Source: Desulfofundulus thermobenzoicus
Lineage (GTDB): Bacteria > Bacillota > Desulfotomaculia > Desulfotomaculales > Desulfovirgulaceae
Reading direction: 5' to 3'
Length of the DNA: 36,225 nucleotides
Assembly: GCF_009428905.1 (NCBI RefSeq)
Contig: NZ_WHYR01000036.1
Span: 1-36,225, forward strand
Every line of letters starts with the position of its first letter. Positions within the stretch are counted from its first letter, which is position 1. The translations under genes and the position numbers were made by a program. Shown here piece by piece: positions 25,372-33,868 of this stretch. A model generated the notes under the pieces. It made no database searches. It was given only the letters and a program-made list of their open reading frames with translations, and was not told the DNA's origin.

Positions 25372-25933
25372 AAGTGTGGCCTCCATGGAACAATGCCCGG
25401 CCGGCGGCAGGCCCGAAATAGCCCTGGCCGGGCGTTCCAATGTGGGCAAGTCTTCCCTGTTGAACTGCCTGGTCAACCGCCGGGGGTTGGCCCGCACCAG
25501 CAGCACCCCTGGCCGGACTCAAACCATAAATTTTTACCTGATCAACGACCGTTTTTACCTGGTGGATCTGCCCGGCTACGGCTACGCCCGGGTGCCGGAG
25601 AGAGTGCGGGTCCGGTGGGGGCCGCTGATCGAAGGCTACCTTTCCCGGCGGCCTGAACTAAAGGGGGTGGTGCAGATTGTTGATCTGCGCCACCCGCCCA
25701 CGGAGCAGGACGTGCAGCTGTACGGCTGGCTGCAGTATCACCGGATTCCCGTGGTGGTGGCGGCCACCAAGGCGGACAAACTTTCCAAAAACCAGGCCAT
25801 AAAACAATTGTCCGTGGTACGCCGCACCCTGGAGTTGCAGGAAGAAGATACCGTGATCCCCTTCTCGGCGCAGACCCGCCAGGGCAGGGATGAGTTGTGG
25901 AAGCTGATCGGGCAGTGGGTGGAAATTCTATAG
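25343..25933 (+). CDS. ysxC: EngB/YsxC ribosome-biogenesis GTPase
   Basis: ATG 25343 lies within the end of lon, with AAGGAGG 15 nt upstream. The 196-aa length and motif order are those of the TrmE-Era-EngA-EngB group: G1 GRSNVGKSS (K36), G2 [15 protein letters not shown]3 DLPGYGYA, G4 TKADK and G5 FSAQTRQG. It is an essential GTPase for assembly of the 50S ribosomal subunit. The lon–engB arrangement is widespread in Firmicutes and supports the call. Confidence 0.95.
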   Translation: MNIVSARLIKSVASMEQCPAGGRPEIALAGRSNVGKSSLLNCLVNRRGLARTSSTPGRTQTINFYLINDRFYLVDLPGYGYARVPERVRVRWGPLIEGYLSRRPELKGVVQIVDLRHPPTEQDVQLYGWLQYHRIPVVVAATKADKLSKNQAIKQLSVVRRTLELQEEDTVIPFSAQTRQGRDELWKLIGQWVEIL

Positions 25934-26042
25934 AAACGCGCCGCTAATCCAAAAGCACGGCGTTGCGGAGCGCCGGTGCTGCAACCTCACTGTATGCCGT
26001 GCCTTACCGGGTTGGCTGAACATGCACCCGAAAGGGACGTTT

Positions 26043-27119
26043 TTATATGCCCGGTAATCGCCATATACTCCTTCGCCGTTTTTCATCCCGCCCGGGATCA
26101 TATTTGACCATTTCCAGCGCCCTTTCGGCAAACCGGTTATCCACCATTTCCCCGGCCGGTACCACCCGGCGCACTTCCCGGCTCTGATCTAAAAGACCCA
26201 TCAGGCGGTTGTATCCTTCCGCCGGGATGACCGGGGTGGCGGCCCAGGTTTCCTGCCGGCGGTACCTTTCCACAGCCTGCGTAAGAAGGCTCTGGTCAAC
26301 GCCGTTTAAATAGGGGCCGGCCAGGGCGGCGGCTTCCGCCGCGCCGTGATGGGCCAGCCACAGCTGGGCCTGGTAGACGGCGTTGGTGAATTGCTGCAAA
26401 GCCCCGGGGCTGGTTTGTATAAACTGCTCCCTGGTTACGTATACCACCCCGGGAAGGGGACCGGCATCACTACCCAGGGAAGCCACCACCTTCCCCTGCC
26501 CCCGGGCTTCCATTTGCGAAGCCCGGGGTTCCGCCACCAGGATATAATCCCCCGACCCGGCCTGGAAGGCCCCCGGCCGCAAAGAGGCTGGAATATTGGT
26601 GTACAGGGTGACCTCCCGGTTGGGGGCAGTTTTATTTTGCCGTAAAATACCCTCCAGGAGTACCGTTTCCCGGCTTTCCGGCCACCCGGCTATCACCGAT
26701 TTACCCTTCAAGTCGGCCCATTGAAAGTCATTTTTACCTGCCCTGGCCACCAGGAAGTGGGTGTCCCGGGCCGTCAGGGCGGCAAAGACTATCGGAGCGG
26801 TCGAACCCTCCGCCCGCCGGTAAATGGCCTGCTCCAGGCCGGTTAACACCACATCGGCCCGCCCCGATTCCAGGGCGGCCATCAGCGTTTCGGCGGTGGC
26901 GGTGTTTTCTATCTTTACATCCACTCCCTGTTCTTTAAAGAACCCCCGGGCCTGGGCTATGTACTGGGGCAGGTATTCCACCGACGGGGGACCGGTCATC
27001 AGGTGGATGGTTTCCACCTTCCCCGTCCTTTCACTCCACCATTTCACGGCCATGGAGCTAATAGTCAGGGTCAGGCTCAGGATGATCAAAAGGGCCAGCA
27101 CCACTGCAGGCCTTCTCAT
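26043..27119 (-). CDS. Orphan ABC-transporter substrate-binding protein (SsuA/TauA/NMT1-like)
   Basis: The start is placed at ATG 27119 because GGGAGGTGG lies 5 nt upstream; a longer frame starts at 27140. The 358-aa protein has an N-terminal signal-anchor helix (VVLALLIILSLTLTISSMAV) without a lipobox cysteine. An NMT1/SsuA-type periplasmic-binding fold follows: VEYLPQYIAQARGFFKEQGV, VDVKIENTATAETLMAAL, SGRADVVLTGLEQ and LKGKSVIAGWPESRETVLLE. Relatives bind aliphatic sulfonates, taurine, nitrate or pyrimidine precursors for import. No permease or ATPase gene is adjacent and the gene faces away from its neighbours, so the ligand cannot be inferred. It may be tethered by its uncleaved helix or partner with a distant transporter. 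Confidence 0.82.
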   Translation of the reverse strand: MRRPAVVLALLIILSLTLTISSMAVKWWSERTGKVETIHLMTGPPSVEYLPQYIAQARGFFKEQGVDVKIENTATAETLMAALESGRADVVLTGLEQAIYRRAEGSTAPIVFAALTARDTHFLVARAGKNDFQWADLKGKSVIAGWPESRETVLLEGILRQNKTAPNREVTLYTNIPASLRPGAFQAGSGDYILVAEPRASQMEARGQGKVVASLGSDAGPLPGVVYVTREQFIQTSPGALQQFTNAVYQAQLWLAHHGAAEAAALAGPYLNGVDQSLLTQAVERYRRQETWAATPVIPAEGYNRLMGLLDQSREVRRVVPAGEMVDNRFAERALEMVKYDPGRDEKRRRSIWRLPGI

Positions 27120-27275
27120 CTTTCCACCTCCCGGATGCACTTCTTCTTCCTAAATATGTATTTCCTCTTTGCCAGTTAATGCCGGGAAATTTGTCCCGCC
27201 GGACCTTTTGGATGAATATTCCAGATGGACAGGCATATGATTATTCCAAAGATTCTCCACGGGGGGGGATGGCTG

Positions 27276-27803
27276 ATGATCAAAGGAGTAACATTCGTGC
27301 ACTGGAACCGCTGCGGCAAAGCCGGCGGAGGGCAGATCAGGCCGGGGGCAGTGTACCGGGGGATATTGTGGGCCTTCAGTTTTACCCTGATTGCCTTTGT
27401 CTGTTTCGGTCTGGTACTGCTGTCGGCCGGAGCCCGCACTTTTTCCGGCGGCCCTGTGGCCACCGCAGTGATTATTGCCGGTGCGGCGGCGGGGGGAGTC
27501 TCGGCCGGGAACAACGCCCGGAACCCGGGCTGGCTGCACGGCCTGCTGGTAGGAACCGGCTACGGCGTCACTCTGGTGCTGCTGGGCGTGTTGGCGGCGG
27601 GCGGGGAAGTGCTGCAGCGGTTGGATGTGGCTACCCGGCTGGGAACCTGTACCCTTGCGGGGGCCATGGGCGGTGTGGTGGGAGTGAATCTGCCCGCCCC
27701 CGGCCGGTGGTTCCGGTGGAAGGAAATGCTGGAGAGAAAAGTAAGCCTTCGCCTCCGGCACTGTTCTTTACGGGGACAGGCCCGCCGGTTGTTCAGAGGG
27801 TAA
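27276..27803 (+). CDS. TIGR04086-family small membrane protein
   Basis: ATG 27276 with an eight-G run just upstream is preferred over in-frame ATGs at 27225 and 27237. The 175-aa protein has four hydrophobic segments: ILWAFSFTLIAFVCFGLVLL, TAVIIAGAAAGGVSA, HGLLVGTGYGVTLVLLGVLA and LGTCTLAGAMGGVVGVNL. A basic Arg-rich C-terminal tail follows. This four-helix, Gly/Ala-rich layout with GWLHGLLVG matches the TIGR04086 (YrzE-like) membrane family of spore-forming Firmicutes, whose function is unknown. It is a single gene ended by a terminator at 27836. Confidence 0.75.
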   Translation: MIKGVTFVHWNRCGKAGGGQIRPGAVYRGILWAFSFTLIAFVCFGLVLLSAGARTFSGGPVATAVIIAGAAAGGVSAGNNARNPGWLHGLLVGTGYGVTLVLLGVLAAGGEVLQRLDVATRLGTCTLAGAMGGVVGVNLPAPGRWFRWKEMLERKVSLRLRHCSLRGQARRLFRG

Positions 27804-27835
27804 CCCTTAATAGTTTGGTAGCATTAATACCGGGG

Positions 27836-27865
27836 CCACGGTTCAGTCAGCCGTGGTCTTTTTTT
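27836..27865 (+). terminator. Rho-independent terminator
   Basis: CCACGG (27836-27841) pairs with CCGTGG (27851-27856) around TTCAGTCAG, followed by TC and seven T (27859-27865). It ends the TIGR04086-type gene and separates it from the valS promoter. Confidence 0.75.
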
Positions 27866-27895
27866 GGAGTTCCCCCCGGACGATGAGAACCCATT

Positions 27896-27927
27896 ATGTT
27901 GCCAAAACAATGCTGCAACATTATAAT
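27896..27927 (+). promoter_or_regulatory. Sigma-A promoter of valS with embedded inverted repeat
   Basis: TTGCCA (27899-27904), a 17-nt spacer and perfect TATAAT (27922-27927) form a strong promoter 65 bases before the valS start. ATGTTGC (27896-27902) and its exact complement GCAACAT (27915-27921) lie across the -35 and spacer, 12 nt apart, in the position of a repressor operator. No T-box leader (specifier stem or GGTGGNACCGCG box) fits in this short leader. Confidence 0.75.
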
Positions 27928-27991
27928 GTTTAACGAGCCGGCCGCAATTCTACGGGACAGTTAAACAGGGATGGAGAGGAGAAGGCTTTTT

Positions 27992-30643
27992 ATGGCTGAG
28001 TTTGACATGCCCACCACCTACGATCCCCGGGCGGTGGAAGAAAAGTGGTACCGTTACTGGGAGGAAAACAAGTTTTTCCATACGGAAGTGAATGAGAAGC
28101 AAAGGCCCTTTTCCATAGTCATGCCCCCGCCCAACGTCACCGGACAGTTGCACATGGGACATGCCCTGGACAACACGCTGCAGGACATCCTCATCCGCTG
28201 GCGGCGCATGCAGGGCTACAACACCCTGTGGCTGCCTGGTACCGACCATGCGGGCATTGCCACCCAGGCCAAAGTGGAGGAACAGCTGGCCAAAGAAGGT
28301 CTGGACAAGTACGACCTGGGCCGGGAAAAGTTTTTAGAACGGGTGTGGGCCTGGAAGGAACGGTACGGCGGGCGCATCACCCACCAGCTCCGCCGCCTGG
28401 GCGCCTCCTGCGACTGGGACCGGGAGCGGTTCACCATGGATGAGGGCTGCTCCGAAGCGGTAAAGGAGGTCTTCATCCGGCTTTATGAAGAAGGTCTGAT
28501 CTACCGGGATAACTACATCATCAACTGGTGTCCCCACTGCCGGACCACCATTTCCGACATTGAAGTGGAGCACCTGGAAAAGCCAGGCCAGCTCTATTAT
28601 ATCAAATACCCCACGAAAGACGGCACAGACGCCCTGGTGATAGCCACCACCCGCCCGGAAACCATGCTGGGGGACGTGGCCGTGGCCGTACACCCGGAGG
28701 ACGAACGTTACCGCCACCTGGTGGGCAAAACCCTGGTTCTGCCCCTGGTGGGCCGGGAAATGCCGGTGATTGCCGATGAATATGTGGATCCCTCCTTTGG
28801 CACCGGGGCGGTAAAGATCACCCCCGCCCACGACCCCAACGACTTTGAGGTGGGGCGGCGGCATGACCTGCCCCAGGTGCGGGTGATCAATAAAGATGCG
28901 GTAATGGAAGGGGAGATACCGCCGGCCTACCGGGGTCTGGACCGCTGGGAGTGCCGCAAAAAGATCGTGCGGGATTTAAAGGAACAGGGCTACCTGGTAA
29001 AAATAGAGGACCTCACCCACGCCGTGGGTCACTGCTACCGCTGCAACACGGTTATTGAGCCCATGCTTTCCCGCCAGTGGTTTGTGCGTATGAAGCCCCT
29101 GGCCGCACCGGCCGTAAGGGCGGCCCTGGAGGGACAGGTGCGTTTTATACCCGAGCGGTTCACCAAAATCTACTTGAACTGGATGGAGAACATCCGGGAC
29201 TGGTGCATTTCCCGGCAGCTGTGGTGGGGCCACCGCATTCCGGTATGGTATTGCCGGGACTGCGAGGAGGTCATGGCCGCCAAGGAGCCGCCTGAAAAAT
29301 GCACCCGCTGCGGCTCCAGTCACCTGGAGCAGGATCCGGACGTGCTGGACACCTGGTTTTCCTCGGCCCTGTGGCCCTTTTCCACCCTGGGCTGGCCGGA
29401 AAAGACGGCGGAACTTTCTTATTACTACCCCACTTCCGTGCTGGTTACCGGCCGGGACATCATTTTCTTCTGGGTGGCCCGTATGATTTTCAGCGGACTG
29501 CATTTCATGAAACAGGTACCCTTCCGGGAAGTGTTCATCCACGGCCTGGTGCTGGATGCCCTGGGGCGCAAGATGAGCAAATCCCTGGGCAACGGGGTGG
29601 ATCCCATTGATGTGATCGAAAGCCACGGGGCGGACAGCCTGCGCTTCATGCTGGTGACGGGCAACACCCCGGGCAACGACCTGCGCTTTCATTTTGAACG
29701 CCTGGACGGGGCGCGGAACTTTGCCAACAAGATCTGGAACGCCTCCCGTTTTGCCCTGATGAACCTGCAGGATTACGATCCGGCGGTAGCCCCGGGCCGT
29801 GAACACCACACCCTGGCCGACCGGTGGATTTTAAGCCGCTACCAGGCCTGTGTGCGGGAAGTGACGGACTTCATGGAGGCCTACGAACTGGGTGAGGCGG
29901 CCCGGGTGCTCTACGAGTTTATCTGGAGCGAATTCTGCGACTGGTACATTGAACTGGTGAAGCCCCGCCTTTACCGGGGTGAGGACGCCCGGGACCGGGC
30001 CTGCGCCCAGGATGTGCTGGCCACGGTGCTGCGGGGGATCATGGAACTGCTCCACCCCTTCATGCCCTTTATCACCGAGGAAATCTGGCAGCGCCTGCCC
30101 CATGAGGGGCGCACCATTATGCAGGCTCCCTGGCCGGCTTACCGGCCGGAGCTGCGGGATGAAGGGGCGGAAGGGCAAATGGCGGTGTTAATGGAGGTCA
30201 TCCGCTCCATCCGGCACATCCGGGGTGAAATGAATGTACCTCCGGGCAAGACGGCCCGGGTCATCCTGGTGGCGGCGGACGGAAACGTCAGGGATCTATT
30301 GCAGGTGGGGAATGGCTACATTCAGGATCTGGCCCGCTGCCGGGTGCAGATCCGGGGAGAATTGACCCGGGTGCCGCCCCAGTCGGCCCACGGCGTGGCC
30401 CGGGGAGTGGAGATCTATGTCCCCCTGGCCGGGCTTATTGACATCGACCGGGAAGTGGCCCGCCTGCAAAAGGAACTGGCGGCGGTGGAAAAGGATCTGG
30501 CCAGGGTGCGGGGCAAACTGAAAAACGAAGGCTTCCTGGCCAAGGCCCCGGCCGAGGTGGTGGAAAAGGAGCGGGAGAAGGGGGAGGAACTCTCCGGCAA
30601 GGCATCGGCCATCCGGCAAAGGCTGGCGGTGCTGGGGGGATGA
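27992..30643 (+). CDS. valS: Valyl-tRNA synthetase
   Basis: ATG 27992 follows GAGAGGAGAAGG at proper spacing; an in-frame ATG at 27971 lies upstream of this site and is less likely. The 883-aa class I enzyme has the HIGH-type motif HMGH (54-57), a KMSKS loop K527-S531 ([10 protein letters not shown]) and the editing domain ([17 protein letters not shown]). The anticodon-binding domain follows, then the C-terminal coiled coil specific to ValRS ([20 protein letters not shown]). It charges tRNA-Val in the cytoplasm and removes mischarged threonine. folC lies downstream as is common in Clostridia, but here a chemoreceptor gene on the other strand is inserted between them. Confidence 0.97.
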   Translation: MAEFDMPTTYDPRAVEEKWYRYWEENKFFHTEVNEKQRPFSIVMPPPNVTGQLHMGHALDNTLQDILIRWRRMQGYNTLWLPGTDHAGIATQAKVEEQLAKEGLDKYDLGREKFLERVWAWKERYGGRITHQLRRLGASCDWDRERFTMDEGCSEAVKEVFIRLYEEGLIYRDNYIINWCPHCRTTISDIEVEHLEKPGQLYYIKYPTKDGTDALVIATTRPETMLGDVAVAVHPEDERYRHLVGKTLVLPLVGREMPVIADEYVDPSFGTGAVKITPAHDPNDFEVGRRHDLPQVRVINKDAVMEGEIPPAYRGLDRWECRKKIVRDLKEQGYLVKIEDLTHAVGHCYRCNTVIEPMLSRQWFVRMKPLAAPAVRAALEGQVRFIPERFTKIYLNWMENIRDWCISRQLWWGHRIPVWYCRDCEEVMAAKEPPEKCTRCGSSHLEQDPDVLDTWFSSALWPFSTLGWPEKTAELSYYYPTSVLVTGRDIIFFWVARMIFSGLHFMKQVPFREVFIHGLVLDALGRKMSKSLGNGVDPIDVIESHGADSLRFMLVTGNTPGNDLRFHFERLDGARNFANKIWNASRFALMNLQDYDPAVAPGREHHTLADRWILSRYQACVREVTDFMEAYELGEAARVLYEFIWSEFCDWYIELVKPRLYRGEDARDRACAQDVLATVLRGIMELLHPFMPFITEEIWQRLPHEGRTIMQAPWPAYRPELRDEGAEGQMAVLMEVIRSIRHIRGEMNVPPGKTARVILVAADGNVRDLLQVGNGYIQDLARCRVQIRGELTRVPPQSAHGVARGVEIYVPLAGLIDIDREVARLQKELAAVEKDLARVRGKLKNEGFLAKAPAEVVEKEREKGEELSGKASAIRQRLAVLGG

Positions 30644-30660
30644 AAGTTTTTTAGAGGAAA

Positions 30661-30688
30661 GGGTGACCGGAAGATTTCCCGGTCACCC
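30661..30688. terminator. Hairpin between convergent valS and chemoreceptor genes
   Basis: GGGTGACCGG (30661-30670) pairs perfectly with CCGGTCACCC (30679-30688) around an 8-nt loop. It lies between two convergent genes and could end transcription both ways. Neither side has a clean U-tract, so efficiency is uncertain. Confidence 0.6.
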
Positions 30689-30710
30689 TGCCATATATAA
30701 AGAGGGCTTT

Positions 30711-31889
30711 TTAGGAGGTAGAATTTATTTGACCGGCGTCCGCCTTGCGGCGGCCGTCGTTTTCCCCGAACTTCCAGATTTCCGCCACAGCCTTCAGATT
30801 ATCGGCCAGGGTGGTCAGCTCATTGGTGATGGCGGCCGTTTCCTGGCAGCTTGCCGCCGCCTGCTGGGCCACGGCGGCAATGGCCTGTACTCCACCCACC
30901 ATCTGTTCCGTGCCCGTCGCCTGTTCCCGGGCGGAGGCGGCCAGTTCTTCGATGCTGTCCACGGTGAGCCTGATCTGGGATATGATGTTCCGGAAGGCTT
31001 CCTGCACGTCCCCGGTGAGCTGCAGTCCCTGTGCCACGGCCGTCACGCTTTCCCCGGTGGCACCCTGGATGCCGGCCACCAGCTGGGTGATCTCCCGGGT
31101 GGCCCGGGCGGAATTCTCCGCCAGGCCCCGCACTTCCTCGGCCACCACGGCAAAGCCCCGCCCGTGTTCCCCGGCCCGGGCCGCTTCAATGGCCGCGTTT
31201 AAGGCCAGCAGGTTGGTCTGGGCGGCGATATCTTCGATCAACTGGACGAACTGGCCGATGCGGGCGGAGCTTTCATCCAGGGTGCGGATTTTTTCATGGA
31301 TCACATTCATGCCGTTAATCACCTTGTCCACCGCTTCTCCCCCCTGCCGGGCGGTCAGGTCCGTTTCCCTGGCCAGGGCGGCCGTTTCCTGGGCCTTTTC
31401 CGCCGATTCCCTGGCCGAACGGGCCAGATCTTCAATTTCCTTAAGAAGCTTTTGCACCTGACCGGCCTGTTCCTGGCTGCCGGTGCTGATCTGTTCCGTG
31501 CCCGATAAAATCTGGCCGGTGGAAGCAGTCAGGCGTTCGGAGTATTCCCGCACCAGGCCGAACCATTTGTGCACTCCTTTCAATACCTTGCGGATATTGG
31601 TAATCAGCCGGTCCAGCTCGCCCCAGCCGAAATTTTTTTCTTCGATTCGTTCGGTGAGATCCCCGGCAATAGCCTTGTCCGTTTTGGCAATGACCATGTT
31701 TACGGCGGCCTGCAGGGAAGAATAAAGGATGGTGGCGGAAAGGCCGGCCAGCAATACACCGGCCGCCGCACCGGCCAGGGTAACCGGCCAGTTGCCGCCG
31801 GCCAGCCGGGTGGCCAGAATGGCCACGGCCACAGCCACCAGAGCCAGGACGGAGGTTAGCAAAGTTAGTTGTCGCCGTAATTTTCCCAC
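30711..31889 (-). CDS. Methyl-accepting chemotaxis-type receptor lacking a large sensory domain
   Basis: The start is taken at GTG 31889, six nt after GGAGGG; the in-frame ATG at 31895 touches the ribosome site and is too close. The protein has 392 aa. Two adjacent N-terminal helices ([20 protein letters not shown] and a second at about 36-60) have almost nothing between them, so there is no extracellular ligand domain. A HAMP-like linker ([20 protein letters not shown]) leads to a methyl-accepting coiled coil with the conserved tip [20 protein letters not shown], then [20 protein letters not shown]. The family signals through CheW/CheA. With no outside domain it may sense a membrane or cytoplasmic cue. 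It is transcribed opposite to valS and folC. Confidence 0.9.
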   Translation of the reverse strand: MGKLRRQLTLLTSVLALVAVAVAILATRLAGGNWPVTLAGAAAGVLLAGLSATILYSSLQAAVNMVIAKTDKAIAGDLTERIEEKNFGWGELDRLITNIRKVLKGVHKWFGLVREYSERLTASTGQILSGTEQISTGSQEQAGQVQKLLKEIEDLARSARESAEKAQETAALARETDLTARQGGEAVDKVINGMNVIHEKIRTLDESSARIGQFVQLIEDIAAQTNLLALNAAIEAARAGEHGRGFAVVAEEVRGLAENSARATREITQLVAGIQGATGESVTAVAQGLQLTGDVQEAFRNIISQIRLTVDSIEELAASAREQATGTEQMVGGVQAIAAVAQQAAASCQETAAITNELTTLADNLKAVAEIWKFGENDGRRKADAGQINSTS

Positions 31890-31949
31890 TGTCATCCCTC
31901 CATTTTGGTTCTTGTAAATAGAATATTCCTCACATACCCTTTCGGAAAT

Positions 31950-31958
31950 ATTATAACA
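31950..31958 (-). promoter_or_regulatory. Extended -10 promoter of the chemoreceptor gene
   Basis: On the minus strand positions 31958-31950 read TGTTATAAT, an extended -10 element (TGn-TATAAT), about 60 bases before the start codon. The -35 region is poor, as is usual with extended -10 promoters. No sigma-D (TAAA-N15-GCCGATAA) motility promoter was found at correct spacing. Confidence 0.5.
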
Positions 31959-32061
31959 TTCTTAACATTAATCGGACACTATTTTTAACAGTAGGATTTG
32001 GCCTCATCCTGTCGAATTGGGTCAATAGGGATTTTTCCATCTGTCATAGAGGTGACTGGAG

Positions 32062-33546
32062 TTGCAATATGATGAAGCCATGAGCTACCTGCAAAACCTG
32101 ACCAAATTCGGCTTTAATTTCGGTCTGGGCCGCATTCAGGAATTGCTGCGCCGCCTGGGCGACCCCCAGGACAGGTTGAAGGTGGTGCATGTGGGGGGTA
32201 CCAACGGCAAGGGTTCCACCCTGGCCATGGTGGCGTCCGTATTGAGTGCGGCCGGTTACGCCACGGGTGCCTTTACCTCACCCCATCTGCATTCCTACAC
32301 CGAGCGGTACCAGATCAATGGAGTGCAGATCTCTCCGGAGCGGGTAGCCGCCCTGATCACCGGCTTGAAGCCCCATCTGGAAGCCATGGTGGCCCAGGGC
32401 TTTGAACACCCTACGGAATTTGAAGTGAGCACGGCCATGGCCTTCCAGTACTTTTACGAAGAAGGGGTGGACTTCCTGGTTCTGGAGGTGGGCCTGGGGG
32501 GGGCCATTGATTCCACCAATGTGGTGAAAAATCCCCTGGTAACGGTGATCACCAATGTGGCCATGGACCATATGGATTACCTGGGTCACACCATTAAAGA
32601 AATAGCCACCGTCAAGGCCGGGATCATCAAGCCGGGAGCGCCCCTGGTGACAGCCTGCACCGGGGAGGCCCTGGCGGTGATGGAAAGGTTCTGCCGGGAA
32701 AAGGGCGCACCCATGGTGCTGGTGGAGGGGAACTCCGGCGGTGGAACACCGGGGCCGGTTTCTGGTTCAGGGGATGGTTTGCCCGGAGACGGGAATGCCG
32801 GTCATGCCGGGCCAACCGATTCCCAGGTCCGGGAGAAAGGCCATAGCGCGGCTCGGGTACCGCTCAAACCGGAGGTAAACGGAGCGTTCCCCTTATACCG
32901 GACGGTCTTCTGGGAGGCCGGTCCCGGCAGTTTTGACCTGGGCGGGCAGTATTTAACCGTGCATGGTCTGCACCGTATCTACCGGGATCTGTTCATACCC
33001 CTTTTGGGGCGGCACCAGCTGGCTAATGCCGCCGGAGCGGTGGCGGTGGTGGAACTGCTTGCGGAGCAGGGCTATCCTGTTTCCGAAGCTGCCCTGTACC
33101 GGGGCCTGGCCGCCGTGCGCTGGCCGGCCAGGCTGGAAATTGTGTCCAGAGACCCCCTGGTGTTGTTGGACGGTGCCCATAACTACGACGGGGCCGGGAG
33201 CCTGGCCCGGGCGCTGGATGATTACTTTTCCGGTAAAGGTGTGGTGCTGGTTATCGGTATGCTGGGGGACAAGGAGCGGGGCCGGGTGATCCACGAGCTG
33301 GCCCCCCGGTCCCGGGCGGTGGTGGTCACCAAACCCAACAGTCCCCGGGCCGGGGACTGGCAGCGCCTGGCCGTGGAGGCGCGGAAATACACACCGGAGG
33401 TCTACACCATCGAGTCCATTCCGGGGGCGGTGAGACATGCCCTTTCCCTGGCCCGGCCAGGCGAACTGGTCTGCATCACCGGGTCCCTGTACATGGTGGC
33501 CGAAGCCCGGGAGCTGTTTTTAAACCGGGACGGCACAGGCAATTAG
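32062..33546 (+). CDS. folC: Bifunctional folylpolyglutamate/dihydrofolate synthase
   Basis: TTG 32062 lies 7 nt after AGAGGTG and gives the usual N-terminus (YDEAMSYLQNLTKFGFNFGL, then GRIQELLRRLG). Mur-ligase motifs are present: P-loop GGTNGKGST (K50), the FolC signature FLVLEVGLGGAIDSTNVV, NVAMDHMDYLG and KAGIIKPG, and C-terminal DGAHNYDGAGSLARAL. The enzyme adds glutamate to dihydropteroate and folates. At 494 aa it is longer than typical (about 430). Residues about 224-275 are a Gly/Pro/Ser-rich stretch (GGGTPGPVSGSGDGLPGDGN and on) inserted in the central domain, probably a disordered loop. The frame stays open through it. Confidence 0.94.
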   Translation: MQYDEAMSYLQNLTKFGFNFGLGRIQELLRRLGDPQDRLKVVHVGGTNGKGSTLAMVASVLSAAGYATGAFTSPHLHSYTERYQINGVQISPERVAALITGLKPHLEAMVAQGFEHPTEFEVSTAMAFQYFYEEGVDFLVLEVGLGGAIDSTNVVKNPLVTVITNVAMDHMDYLGHTIKEIATVKAGIIKPGAPLVTACTGEALAVMERFCREKGAPMVLVEGNSGGGTPGPVSGSGDGLPGDGNAGHAGPTDSQVREKGHSAARVPLKPEVNGAFPLYRTVFWEAGPGSFDLGGQYLTVHGLHRIYRDLFIPLLGRHQLANAAGAVAVVELLAEQGYPVSEAALYRGLAAVRWPARLEIVSRDPLVLLDGAHNYDGAGSLARALDDYFSGKGVVLVIGMLGDKERGRVIHELAPRSRAVVVTKPNSPRAGDWQRLAVEARKYTPEVYTIESIPGAVRHALSLARPGELVCITGSLYMVAEARELFLNRDGTGN

Positions 33547-33558
33547 CCAAAGGGAACA

Positions 33559-33658
33559 AGAGAGGAATGTGACAGGGAACCGTCCCCTGTCACACCCCAG
33601 AGAGGAATGTGACAGGGAACCGTCCCCTGTCACACCCCCTGTCACACCCCTGTCACAC
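33559..33658. repeat. Tandem palindromic (REP-like) repeat downstream of folC
   Basis: A 40-bp unit (33559-33598) is repeated exactly at 33599-33638 and followed by two short partial copies of CCTGTCACACC to about 33658. Each full unit holds GTGACAGGG and its complement CCCTGTCAC (33569-33577 and 33585-33593 in copy 1) flanking AACCGTC. Palindromes with an ACCGTCCC/GGGACGGT core next to GTGACA arms recall REP-type interspersed repeats of clostridial genomes. They can fold as strong hairpins and may attenuate transcription between folC and gerA. Confidence 0.8.
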
Positions 33659-33868
33659 CGGGCTTTTCCGGCGGCGGCCGGTCCTGGATATCCTGGATAA
33701 AAAACCAGCGGGCAACCCATAATACCAATCGATCGGACACAACCGGAAAGAATATGGGGGAGTTAGGTCACCCGCCGGAAGTGATAAAAGGGGAGGCCGC
33801 ACCCTTCTCCGGAATGCATTGTGGCACTTGATTCCAGGCAGTTTTGTTTAGTGTACAGGGGTGTTCAT

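Noticed and set aside
27804..27970. T-box riboswitch upstream of valS
   Set aside because: The gap is only about 190 bp with a terminator and a strong promoter inside it; there is no specifier stem or T-box sequence, and the leader after the promoter is too short.
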